From Acholoe squamosa (lineage: Eukaryota > Annelida > Polychaeta > Phyllodocida > Polynoidae), in contig OX439049.1 in NCBI GenBank assembly GCA_949317995.1, positions 14,508,395 through 14,572,394 of the forward strand: 64,000 bases of DNA. The letters run 5' to 3'. The notes beneath the pieces were generated by a model. The model did not search any database, was not told the DNA's origin, and saw only the letters and a program-made list of their open reading frames with translations. Both the position numbers and the translations under genes were made by a program. Of this stretch, positions 10,249 through 20,982 are shown one piece after another; position 1 is the stretch's first letter; each line of letters opens with the position of its first letter.

Positions 10249-10382
10249 AACTGAATGACCGTGGGATACATTTTTCATTGATCCACTCACAGGGGGGCCG
10301 TCTCCCTGGAGGGCAAAGCCAGAGATGGAGACTGGCCCTCTCAGGGTGGATCGATGAAAATGTATCCCACGGTCGTTCAGTT
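10249..10382. repeat. 134-bp near-perfect foldback
   Basis: The left arm AACTGAATGACCGTGGGATA and the reverse complement of the right arm AACTGAACGACCGTGGGATA match over about 38 bp with two mismatches and one indel. They continue with weaker pairing to about 58 bp each, leaving a short loop. It could be a foldback MITE or a small hairpin RNA gene. No target-site duplication is evident. Confidence 0.75.
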
Positions 10383-11320
10383 TTGTATTCATTTTATGCT
10401 TTACAAGGTTTCAATAGATAAAAACGAATGATATTAATTACCATAGCATCATCTCCAAGTGCTATCCGTCATTTTGAAGGTTCTCATGCACGCCGAATGA
10501 GGCAAAAGTGAGAATAGGTGGGGAGTGGCGATCAGGAATATTTATTGCACTGGGGTGGGGGTTATCTCTATTGGCCGCCTTTATCTGCATAAACTATAGG
10601 GCATAGATAAGACTTTGTTTTGTCCAAGTTAGTACAGATGTAATGTAAGATAGCCTTGTTGATAAGCCCTGACTTTCAATGAAACTTTCACACAATTCTG
10701 TAGGGTCATCCTCATGGTGACTATAATCTGTTCCATAAACTTGAGGAATTACGGTGGTGAGATTTTCTTTGATCCCACAGCTTTAGTTTGAATGAAGATT
10801 TCATAGACAGAAATCGAAGCTAATAGACAGATAGCTTTCTTGATAGACAGGTAGAAGTCTATTATTCTCTTGAGAAATAGTTTGTGACCAACTCTCAACA
10901 GAATTGACTTGGCCATAACATAACGTGATTTAGTATTAACGTTGTAGTAGGGATTTAGAAAAAAATATATGAAACTTAGACTGAAGAAAATGCATCTTAT
11001 GTGGTGCATGATAAATTATTGTCAGAGTATAACTCTAATCTGCATCCAAAAAATATATATATATCCCGAGTACAAAGCCTTTTGTTATCAGAATTATACT
11101 TCTGACGTTACCCCATTTATATGAATTATATGTTTTTTCCTGTATATGACTAATTGATGGAAGTGATATGTAAATTAGTCCCATTCCTGCCTGTTTGAGT
11201 GTAATAAATATGATTGTTACCATGAACACATTTGTTTAGCTTCTTCCTTTTATTAGACAATATCTAGAATAACATTTCTGAGTTATTAACATTGCCTAAG
11301 CTATGTCCGCATTTTGGGTT
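10383..11320. other. AT-rich non-coding stretch
   Basis: No exon-like frame, known repeat or clear regulatory cluster seen. A short (TA)n run lies near 11050. Confidence 0.35.
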
Positions 11321-11540
11321 ACCAATACTACTCACAAAACCCTGAGACTTTCCCCCATGTTTCTATACTACTCACCATACCCCCGTGAATGTCCCCCATG
11401 TCCCTATACTACTCACCATACCCTGAAACTGTCCCCCATTTTCCTATACTACTCACCATACCCCCGTGAATGTCCCCCATGTCCCTATACTACTCACCAT
11501 ACCCCCGTGAATGTCCCCCATGTCCCTACTCACCATACTT
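11321..11540 (-). repeat. minisatellite, about 39-bp unit, inverted relative of the 21-22.9 kb array
   Basis: About five to six units of TATACTACTCACCATACCC followed by a CCCCCATGTCCC-type block. The reverse complement is the unit of the large array at 20983-22930. One subtype here carries CCCCGTGAATGT in place of CCTGAAACTGT. The open frame at 11303-11557 is an artefact of the repeat. Confidence 0.85.
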
Positions 11541-12613
11541 TGCCCCTCTTAGAATAGCTAGAACCGGCCATTCCTCTCTTCACCATATACTGTACTACTT
11601 CACGTATAAAGGGGCATACTACTGATTTTGATTAAAAAACGAACCAAAACTAGAACAGAAACCCAGAGTCACACCCAGAGTTTGTTTTTGACCGGCATTA
11701 CTACTCTAATGTAATTAGGTAGGTTATGAAGAAACACTAATACCATAGGCCTAATAACTGTGAGCGTGCTTTATGTTGCTATACTAATGTAAAAGGTATT
11801 TGGTTCATCAAACTATCAGACCGTCCATCCCTGTTGATAGGTGGCAGTGTTGTCCCGTCACAGTCAATTTGTTAATAGCTTACACACTAGGTGTCTCTAG
11901 CAGTCACCACCTCCCGATCAGCTTCACGTACTTAGGTCATTCTGGTCAGTAGATCCTAACAACACATCCTCCCCCCCCCCCATAAACCCCATTCTTTCCG
12001 TGAACGTGCCTCCGCTAACCGCACCCGGCCGCATAACTATACAATTCTTTGAATGTTGGCATGTATACCTAGTTCTACTCAGCCTTTACACAACCATAAA
12101 AGACACCACCAGAATGCACCATTTTTGCCTCTAGAAGGCTCAGGTCCACCCTACCACGTGATTTAGAACAAGACAAAACTCTGTAGTCAGTAATGGCTTT
12201 TGTCAGTATCGTTGAGGGGGGGGGGGGGTATCAATGTGAAGTTATCCCCCATCTTCGTTTTTCCCTTTTCAGATGATTCCTCCCCCCATACCTATTTTTG
12301 AATCACGTCATGATTTGCTACCCTCTAACTATTATCATATACCCTAGGCCCCTAAATGTATCTACAAAAATGCAGATTTCTATGAGATTTTATTGTTTTT
12401 ATTGTAATAATTATTGACGAAGCACAGTTTCCATTAGGATTCCAGTGGAAAATTGGCAAGGGGTGAAATATTTCGGGCTTGGCCTGTTATGAGGAACAGT
12501 GTACACCACCTGATCTGACCAATGAGGAATCCGGGTAATAATTATGATCCCAGAGGTCAGATCATTTCCTCTTAAGCAATGGCACTATTTGAATAGCCCC
12601 AGCCCCACAACTA
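11541..12613. other. non-coding stretch, nothing recognised
   Basis: Contains a C run near 11970 and a G run near 12217 but no exon-like frame or known repeat. Confidence 0.35.
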
Positions 12614-12845
12614 CCCCTTTCAGGGCTGGTAATATGTGGTATAATGCATCATCTCAATTGGTTGCCATGATGCATAAATGAAGCCCTGGCGAGTGTACAC
12701 ATTCGTGCATCGTGCCGATCCTAAAGGTTTGATACACTGCCAAAGGGTCGGCAAATGAAGTTCAAACCGGCCAGCAATTCATTGGTACATCAAGCCGCCC
12801 GATGGGCATGATGGGCCAATGCATGAGCGGCCCTTAAAGGGTTAA
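12614..12845 (+). repeat. palindromic CATGATGCAT dispersed repeat, copy 2
   Basis: It begins CCCCTTTCAGGGC and ends GCGGCCCTTAAAGGGTTAA, the inverted end motif of the family. Inside are GCCATGATGCATAAATG and GATGGGCATGATGG. Confidence 0.75.
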
Positions 12846-12894
12846 GAGTCTGGATGGCAGGCATCAAGTGAGAGTAAGACGTAGGTTAAAACTA

Positions 12895-13175
12895 ACATGT
12901 GTTGACACGTGTCCTGTAGGCTAGATTGGCGCCTTATCAGCTGCTAATCTCCATTGGATGATTAACACTTTTACCATGTAGCTGTACCCCATGTTTAATC
13001 ACCGTAATCAGCACCCGGGGAGCAGCCCCTGCCCACCCACCTCACTACCTGCTGATTAAAATACACCCCCCCCCACCCACTCATACACACACCCACACCC
13101 CTCAGGGCACAACACACCTTCCACCTGGTGGCAAACCCAATAACTCGTAGACACGTGACCGTCACGTGTGGTACA
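12895..13175. promoter_or_regulatory. E-box cluster, possible enhancer
   Basis: A GACACGTGTC palindrome lies at 12904-12913. A double site ACACGTGAC-C-GTCACGTGT lies at 13151-13169 and is a perfect 19-bp palindrome about a central C. Between them are CAGCTGCTAAT and GATGATTAACAC motifs. The half-site GTCACGTG is the type bound by MITF/TFE, USF or CLOCK-like bHLH factors. Function is inferred from motif density only. Confidence 0.4.
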
Positions 13176-13550
13176 TGCGGTAGGGGCCGTTATAGTTTGT
13201 AGAAGGGGTCGGGTGGGGTATGGAGTTGAAAGGGTCGACTGGAGGCTCGGGGTGGCAAGTCCTTTTTTTTATGGGTATGAAATGTGCCGGAAGTCAATGC
13301 TTGTAAAGTTAGAGTGGTGACATGGTCGTCTGACATTCAATCTTTAAAGTGCCATAGATAATAGAAACGCTTAGCCTATGGTAAACTGTCACGTCAAACT
13401 GTAGTGATACACATGTGTACTTCCTCTATATCAGACTAGATCTGTAATCACCGACAACAATATTAAAATTTTGTTTGAATTCGTTTACTACTGGACTTCA
13501 TTATTCTGACGTCAAATAGCACCGCAAAGTCCGTGTTTATTTTGCTGCTA

Positions 13551-13709
13551 CACTGTCAGACTGCGCCAAGCTATTTACAGCAGATCGCTTTTATTTTTGG
13601 AAAACAGTAGGAGCTGCTGTTAGTACAAATCTAATGACCCAACAGTAGGTTGCCCTGTAGGCAGTACAGTGGTATTTATAGCCCATTTACAATTGGGGCT
13701 GAGAGTGTA
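13551..13709 (+). repeat. 159-bp dispersed repeat, copy 1 of 2
   Basis: It aligns along its whole length with 62628-62785. Shared strings include TTTATAGCCCATTTACAATT and GGGGCTGAGAGTGTA at the right end and AATGACCCAACAGT in the middle. A CATGATGCAT-family copy begins directly after it, so the two may form one composite element. Confidence 0.75.
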
Positions 13710-13862
13710 TGATGGAATGTCACAAGGCATCATGCAAACATTTTAGGAGTGTATCATGACGTATGGCATGATGCATGAATGCAGCACTGGTGACTGATTT
13801 ATTGTGCACCAGGACTGCATCCCTGTATCATGCAAACAGAAAAGGTGCAATAGAGGGTTAAT
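13709..13862 (+). repeat. palindromic CATGATGCAT dispersed repeat, copy 3
   Basis: It contains GGCATGATGCATGAATGCAG and then CCAGGACTGCATCCCTGTAT, the two arms of the family. It ends with GAGGGTTAA. Confidence 0.7.
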
Positions 13863-16160
13863 GTGTTAGTCGTACCGCATAGAATGGAGCCCTGAAAAGC
13901 CCTAAAATAGACTTGTGACAAGGACAAGGGAAATAGGAAAGTTAGCGACATGTGGTATATAGGATTTTCTACGAATTGACGGACGATTCCTTACAGCCCA
14001 TATTATATATAAACCCCTAGAGCTCATTATAATCTATCATGGTTTTCTGCTGCCCTTGTGTGACATTGGGAGAGGAGAGATACACACAAATTATGCTTGG
14101 ACCTGAGTTGAGGTGTTTGTGTTAATGCAATCTTTCTACAGGTCTGTCTCTCTATCCCATAACTCCAAGCTCTCACTCTTGATCATCGCCTTGTAATCTG
14201 AAACTCTTCCTAAAGGCCTACGTGAGATGGTTTATGGCTTTAATAAAACCACAAAGGCTTCATTTCACTCCTGCAGAAGTACCTCACACGTCGATACTAG
14301 GGACTAGGGATAAAATGACATTATTACCCAGGTTATTTCTGGCATCACCTGTTGTTAATGTCCTTTTATTTCAATTATAGTTTCCCATATTATCGGGCAT
14401 ATTATTCACAAAAGAGTTCTCATCGACTCAAATGAGATATCTCTGACAATAACGAAAACCTGTTGTACCCTTTTTTTTCTTACAAAAAAAAAACCCCAAC
14501 AAACTTGCCTGTTACTTTGTGTGGGACGGACAAAAACAGAATACCTCCATGTCCACGTGTATTGGTCGTCACGATGCACAAATGCATTGATTTTGTTCGT
14601 CATGCCAACCATTCGGTGTGTCTCTACCAGCTAGGCCACCATAAAGCATTAATGTACTTTGTGGCCCTTCAACACCTAAATCAGGAATACCATATGGTAT
14701 TTAGGGACTTTTCTCAAGCCTCTCCTATTAGACAGAAACCTTTTTTTAATGTCTCTGTAGATTATTTGTTCACATAAGGGCTTACTAAGACTGTTGATTT
14801 CAAGTACCAAAAGTGCCATGGAAATAGCACTATAATTTGCAATGCACGATCGTAGAACCTTAAGAAATGACCTCCTTATATTATAACGATCATGGCGCAT
14901 TAACTACAATACATGAGCCTACACATAACTCTGCACACAATATATTGTCCCATGTAGGTCGAAACAACCAGCAATTTAGCGTCGTTAATACTCTGCATCA
15001 GTGTAAGTAGTATATGGAATATTGGCCTACTGTAAGTAGTATAGCGAATCTGGCGTTTTGTTCTGGTGAGTGGGTGCTGTAGGCCTATGGTGTGTAAGTA
15101 GTGTAGGCAATGTGGACTATTACCCTAGCGGGATTGAGCAGTCCTGCTAATCTAGACCAATAGGCCAAGTCATATAGGTCTGATAAAATTATAATAACTG
15201 TAGAAATTAGGTGACAAATTCATTCAAATTAGTTAGGGTTACACCCAGAAAAGTGTCTACAGCGTCGGTCTCAATTCAGAATGAGGAGAATTTGACATTA
15301 CTGTGACGTAGAAGCCATTTCTCTCCTTTTGTTTTAGTATTAGTCTATGATTTTACATCTGGCAACCCCCTCCCTCAACATTCCTCTCACCCAGCCGTTG
15401 CCATGGAGATATATGCCGATCTGCAATTGGTTGAGACGGACGCTCCCTAGAGGCGGCATATTTAAGAAAGATGTGACCTATTTCTCTTTCCCGCCATATG
15501 AGCTAGATGTCGTCTGCTCGAGTACAGCAGTACGGCTACCCTGAAATCGACGTCCTTATTGCCATTGCCCTTACTGTAGGGATATCATCATCCACACTGT
15601 AACCTCTTTCATTTCATAACGTGATGTTATGACTTGAAATTTAAACCCTTATCTAATAAGTATCAACACAGATTGGCCTACCACCCCCAGGGATCCCGCA
15701 CATGATCATTTATATGAGACATGATAATCAGCCCAGTTGTTTGTCTTAAAACAATTGAGGGTTTCATGTTGGACATGACATATACCCTTCAGGTTTTATT
15801 CACAGCTCGGGGATCTTTTTCTATGTTGTGTCATATCGCGTGTGAGTGATAATGAAAGTCCCAGTGCAGTTTTATGTATCCCCCATTGCATTCGTGTATA
15901 AACCAGATATTAAAAAACACACGTACACTTCAATATATGGGGACTCATACAGACCTAGGCCTATCGTATAACGCGTGTGTTCACAGAAGTAAGACTACCA
16001 TTGGAGTTTGCATTCCAACATAAAAGGGTAAGGGAATCAATTTTGTGGTGATGGAATTCTAGATTGCCATTGGGGAAATAGCACCGACTTTCAAGCTGAA
16101 TAACAAAACGTGATTTAACAATCCCATCACCCAATGCACTATAATCATGATCGAGTATGG
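13863..16160. other. non-coding stretch, nothing recognised
   Basis: No exon-like frame with splice sites, no family-level repeat and no strong motif cluster. Small open frames here have no recognisable protein features. Confidence 0.35.
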
Positions 16161-16169
16161 ATTCCATTC

Positions 16170-17580
16170 ACGTGTCAACAACATGGCCTAGATTCGTTTC
16201 TCCCTCCTCTTCCCGTCCTTGCGTGCCTACATCCCTGCCTCCCCTCTCTCCAAACCCAATCCCCACCCGGATCCATAGCGTCCCCAGCTCCGTGCAGCCA
16301 ACGCCGCGGCGGCCAGGAACGCAGGGTCACATGAATAATGGCCTTGACCCTCTGTAGCCCAGATTCCGGCCTATCAGAGCAGAGCTAATTTGCATATCCA
16401 ATCGCGTGTCGACACAACAAAGCGGGAACGCGGGGATCCAAGTTGCAAGCGTGCAACGCTTCGGCCGTAGGTAGCATCATCCCCGCCTCCACCCAGCACT
16501 CCTCCAGCCCAAAGGGATACCCGGCCAGGGCGCCAATTCTGATCGTCTTCAAACCAGCAGACTTTCCGGATCACCAAGACAAGGGTTTTAGTTTCTCACT
16601 GTGGGACTGTGCAGGATTGGGTCACCAGGCACTAGGTGTGAGTGCCTCGTGCAGTGTGGAGTGATCGCAGACTCTGTTAAGCAATCCGGATTTACCGCCT
16701 TTCAGAGTCTCTCCCTTCTCTCAGTTCGCGCGTTCTGTCTCTCCCCTCGTGCTAAATGTCGGCTGCGCCGTGGATTCGAAACTCAGATGAGAAAGGAGGG
16801 TAGCTGGATGCTGCCCCTTTCTCAGTAGCAGAACAGTAGCGTTCACTTGTGAAGGGAGAGGTGTCATTTAAAAGGAAACGAAGTGGAATCAGCCTACACC
16901 CATTGTAAACCAACACCTCCTCCGGGCTTGTAGCAAATCGACTTCAGAATTTCCTTCTAGATACACTTGCCGTCACTCCACGCTGGGAAGACAAGAGCAA
17001 GTCAGCTGTACCATCATCGTCTGATTAAGGGTCACCAACAAACTTCTGGATTTAACCCCCCTAACACCATCCATACCTGGTTGGACTGGTCGCGGGGAGT
17101 GCACAGGAACAACCCCCAAACAGGCAAGTATTTTAATGCTTATAATTTGTGTTCTCGTATTACCCACTGGAGGAGAGGCAGGAGGAGGAGAGCGGGAGGG
17201 GACGCTTTGCCGCCAATGTGTTTACGTTCCCGCGTCCCCTTCCATGGCCACCACGCCCACGAGATCCCACCGCGCCCCCCTTCCTTCCCTCCCTCCTCTT
17301 CTTACTCTCTGCCCTGTTTTCCCTTCTCTTCCCTCTCTCCTGTATCCCTGCGCTGCTGTTTCTGCGCAGTAGATTTGGCGGGAAGCAGTGTGGTGGTGCA
17401 TGGCAGTGGGAGGGAGTGGCTGGTTTGGTTGGTTGGCAGGGAGAGGCAGGCCTGTTGTTTACAGCTGCAGCCACTACAGCTGATGGAGCAGGCAGGCTGG
17501 CGGGAGCCTCCTCCACGGCTCAATCCTCCTCCAGGTCCCCCTCCTCTCTACTACTACTACTACTACTGCTGTGTGTGCTG
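16170..17580. promoter_or_regulatory. CpG-rich block, candidate promoter or enhancer
   Basis: CpG density is clearly higher than in the surrounding 40 kb, especially at 16290-16480 (for example ACGCCGCGGCGGCC and AAAGCGGGAACGCGG). An octamer-type ATTTGCAT lies near 16388. A GC-type donor context CAG|GCAAGT is near 17124. The right part is low-complexity, with CCCTCCCTCCT runs and a short (CTA)n. Open frames here (such as 16967-17581) are compositional. It could be the 5' end of a plus-strand transcript, but no coding exon is recognisable. Confidence 0.35.
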
Positions 17581-17596
17581 ACATCATGCTGCCTTA

Positions 17597-17778
17597 AGCC
17601 TTTAAGGGCCACTGCTGCAGGAGTGCACCATGCCGACTCTCTAGGAGTGTATCAGCCCTGGAGGGTCGGCATGATGCATGAATGCAGCCCTGGCAAGTTA
17701 CTCGCCAGAGCTGCATTCATGCACCATGACGACTAATGGGCATGATGCATTAATGTATCAGAGGCTCTTTAAGGGTTG
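17597..17778 (+). repeat. palindromic CATGATGCAT dispersed repeat, copy 4 (best full copy)
   Basis: It begins CCTTTAAGGGCCACTG and ends GGCTCTTTAAGGGTTGAG, an inverted terminal motif. Centrally, GCATGATGCATGAATGCAGC is followed after a few bases by its near-complement GCTGCATTCATGCACCATG, then GACGACTAATGGGCATGATG. This copy best defines the family at about 182 bp. Confidence 0.85.
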
Positions 17779-17999
17779 AGTCTCCCATTGCCTCATCAGG
17801 CTCTGGCTGCATGTCACCAATATAGCCTAATGTGTGGTGCCAATGTCTTCTAACTGACTACTGTTTGGGTTGCTGACTGCCACCTATTACTTACACTGCC
17901 CCCTACTACCCATTACACGAACTATAATCTGCATTTCCCCTCTGCACCTATATATGCATTTACTATGACGACCCCCGGCCTAATGCTGCCCTATGATAA

Positions 18000-18300
18000 A
18001 ACTTTACATACCTTGCCTGACACTCTCTACCTTGTTGCAACCTGTCCCTGGCCGAGGGCCATCTAACTTTGGTAGAACCTGCCCTTGGCCTAGCACTCTC
18101 TACCCATTGCTACAATCTACCCATGGCTTATCACTCTACCCATTGCTACAATCTACCCATGGCCTAACACTATCTACACATTGCTATAATCTACCCAAGG
18201 CCTGACACCCTCTACCCATTGCTATATCCTACCCATGGACCTACAACCTCCAGCTATTGCTATAACCTATCCATGGCCTGTCACCCTCTACCTGTCCCTG
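18000..18300 (+). repeat. imperfect tandem repeat, about 38-bp unit
   Basis: Repeated CTACCCATTGCTACAATC and CTACCCATGGCCTAACACTC blocks, with several units drifting in sequence. It explains the open frames at 17993-18413. Confidence 0.7.
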
Positions 18301-18499
18301 GCCGCTGCCCTTTTCTCAACCAGCCTTTGGCTTCTGCCTCAGACTGTAACCTGCTCCTACTGACATGTTCTGCTATATTACCCACGCCTGTTACCCTCTG
18401 CTATCTAAATTAGGACATCCCTAGTATGTGGATCTTACTGTACATTTGCTGTCCATCATTACACGAGCTGCCCCTTACGGCCCAAATGTCATTGTTACT

Positions 18500-18928
18500 T
18501 GCCATACCACAGCAGCAGTGTGCAACCCATGTCAGGAAGCATGATGCTCCAAGGCACCATTAGGTCTTAAGGGGCCATGCCTCTTTAAGTCTTTCTGTGT
18601 GTAGTCGTAATGTTGGCGAATAATTAACCAGTACTGCAGCCATGTATAATGACGGCCCACATATCAATGCCGTATGGTTGGCACCACCTACTACATAAGC
18701 AGCTATCATGGGTACCAGTGCTCTCTGTGTACATTTAGGCACTATGTACTATTAGTCCTTAATTGCTGCAGGCAGCATTACGTATTTGATGTTATTTCTT
18801 GTGTTCTATCATCAAACTAATCATTTGGTAAAGGTACAGGACTGGTGAGTGGGCATACCAGCACAGCATTGGTGTACCAGGACCATGCAGGTAAAGGTAG
18901 ATGAATGAACTGGCCCTCAAAGGGTTTG
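18500..18928. repeat. diverged CATGATGCAT-family copies
   Basis: Blocks such as GAAGCATGATGCTCCAAGGC, CATTGGTGTACCAGGACCATG and the end motif GGCCCTCAAAGGGTTT belong to the family, but the copy or copies are heavily diverged and their limits are uncertain. Confidence 0.35.
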
Positions 18929-19162
18929 AAAGGATTAGATCTCACTACCCTGTTTCCTATATCCAGTCCATGCCATATAGTTACAACACCTTTATCTACC
19001 TGACCACCAAACAACCCCAACAAGTGACAACCAACGCCATCTGTAAGACATCAACGTGTTACATCAATGTACCAAACAGTCAGTATATACATCCCCATTT
19101 GTCTACCCTTGTATACTTCATGTGTAATATCTCCATTTTGAGAATACTAAACACTTTTAGGA

Positions 19163-19240
19163 CTGTCTACTGCACGGTGGCACGCACTGCATTAACCCCG
19201 TAGGGTCAGCATGATGCATTGGTTTAGCCATAAAGGGTTA
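19163..19240 (+). repeat. CATGATGCAT-family partial copy 5
   Basis: It contains CCCCGTAGGGTCAGCATGAT, GCATTGGTTTAGCC and the end motif ATAAAGGGTTAA. The left part of the element is missing. Confidence 0.6.
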
Positions 19241-19510
19241 ATTTTCTGTGCAGTAACCATCAGCACCAATGTCATACACTCACGAAATGCCCTTTATTCT
19301 GTGGTGAGCTTCTCTCTCTTTCCTACAGCTATAGATATCTCCCCTGTACTACTACCCCCCCCCCCAAGCCCATTACCCGTTGTGAGTCGTCGTTTGTTGC
19401 CGTCGGTACGATGCTACTACTACTAGTGGGGTGGAACATCACCCTGCTGCTCCATACGCTCCTATACCCACTCAGGGCATGCATTGATTTGCGTTGACCT
19501 CCCACCCCAT

Positions 19511-19705
19511 TTAACCTTTTAAGGGATTGGTAGTGCTTTAATGCATTGGATACAGCCCTGGCGAATCTACTCGCCAGGGTTGCATTCTTGCATCATGCCG
19601 ACCCTACAGGGTTGATACACTCAAGTAGGCTCCCCCAGCACTGCCTTCCTGCATCATGACGCCCAGGGGGCAGGGGCATCACTCATCACGCGGCCCTTAA
19701 GGGTT
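19511..19705 (+). repeat. palindromic CATGATGCAT dispersed repeat, copy 6
   Basis: It begins TTAACCTTTTAAGGG and ends GCGGCCCTTAAGGGTT. The centre holds ACAGCCCTGGCGAATCTACT followed by CGCCAGGGTTGCATTCTTGC, the typical stem. A second CAGCACTGCC stem follows. Confidence 0.8.
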
Positions 19706-19899
19706 CCACCCCTACTCCCCCTCCCTAAGCCCAGGCTTACCGCGTTCCCGCTGCCTCACCACCCACCGCTAGTGGCAGCACTGCAGCTCTGCCTGCACGG
19801 CGGCCACACCGCGGCAGCACTGGGCTGATGGAGGCAGGCAGGGAGAGGGTGGAGGACTAGGAGGGTGGGGGGAGGGGAGAGTGGGGGGTCGATAAGAGT

Positions 19900-20230
19900 G
19901 GCAGAGGATATGGGCGGCGGGAGGCTGGGGTGCTGCTGTGTGTGGGCGTGTGTGGGTACGGCGTGTGTGATTGGAGAGTGGTGTGTACGGCATGTGTGTA
20001 TAGCAGTGTGTGTACGACATGTGTGTGTACGGCGTGCGTGGGTGGGTACGAGGATTAGCTGTATGAGTATGGAGTGTGTACTTTTGGGTGTTGGCACAAT
20101 GCACTAACTTAGAAGGATGGATTAAGGTATGAGGTGTATGGGCATGGACATGCGTGAGTTCGATGTGTATGGACACGGGATGTATGGGCACGGCTTATGT
20201 GTACGAGGGATGTAAAGATGTAGTGTTTTT
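19900..20230 (+). repeat. imperfect GTGTGTGTACGGC-type repeat
   Basis: Degenerate units of about 10-20 bp rich in GTGTGTACGGC and GTGTATGGGCATGGAC. The open frames on both strands here are artefacts of composition. Confidence 0.6.
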
Positions 20231-20982
20231 TAGGTAGCGGTAGTGTATGAGTGTAGGTTTAGTAGATTCATATAGAATACCACTCATATGAGGGATGTGA
20301 AGATGTTTATTAGGTATGGGGAATGTGTGGGCATGAGTACCTTATGTAAACCTATAGTGCTCAAGCGGGATTGGACTGGTTTCTGGGAGAACCATATTAT
20401 CAGTGACTTCCAGCTCTGATCTCACAACCACACTTGTTCCAGGCATGTTATGTAGTTTGAATGTATGGTACCCATAGGAATAAGAGGTGAAGTTCCGAAA
20501 TTGGAACTGCCATGGCCACTCACACCCATAAACAGGAAAGCTCGCTATACAAGCTGACTGTCTGTGTCCGGGGGTGTGGCGGTGTCATGGTATTGTCCTC
20601 GAACGTCAGTGAGATGGCTACTGCACCACGAACCCAGTTATCCTGGTTCAAGTAGGCACTGCGGATGGGCAATTGTGTGGGTTGGAGGCAGAAAAATAAC
20701 CATAGATAACATTCAAAAGGGAAGGGACCACGCCCCATTCAAAGAGGACAAAGAGGAATGTGACAAAATAGAACTGGATAAAAGGGAGGAAGGACCTAAA
20801 AAGGAGAGCGATGCCGATTGTAGCATAATAAAAACATCACTATAATGGTATAGAAAGCGGTTGTACTGGTATAGAGCAGTGGCGAACTGTGTGTTGGTAG
20901 TATGATGACAACTGTTGGTAAAAAAAGGTGTTAGTATGCTTTGGAACCGATAGGGATGAGGTAAATCCTATCTGTTTGATAT
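20231..20982. other. non-coding stretch, nothing recognised
   Basis: Several short frames are open, but none has splice context or a recognisable family motif. Confidence 0.3.

Noticed and set aside
16967..17581. 204-residue plus-strand frame and overlapping 195-residue frame
   Set aside because: Open in several frames and both strands because of C/T-rich low-complexity DNA; no family motif, biased S/L/P/R composition.
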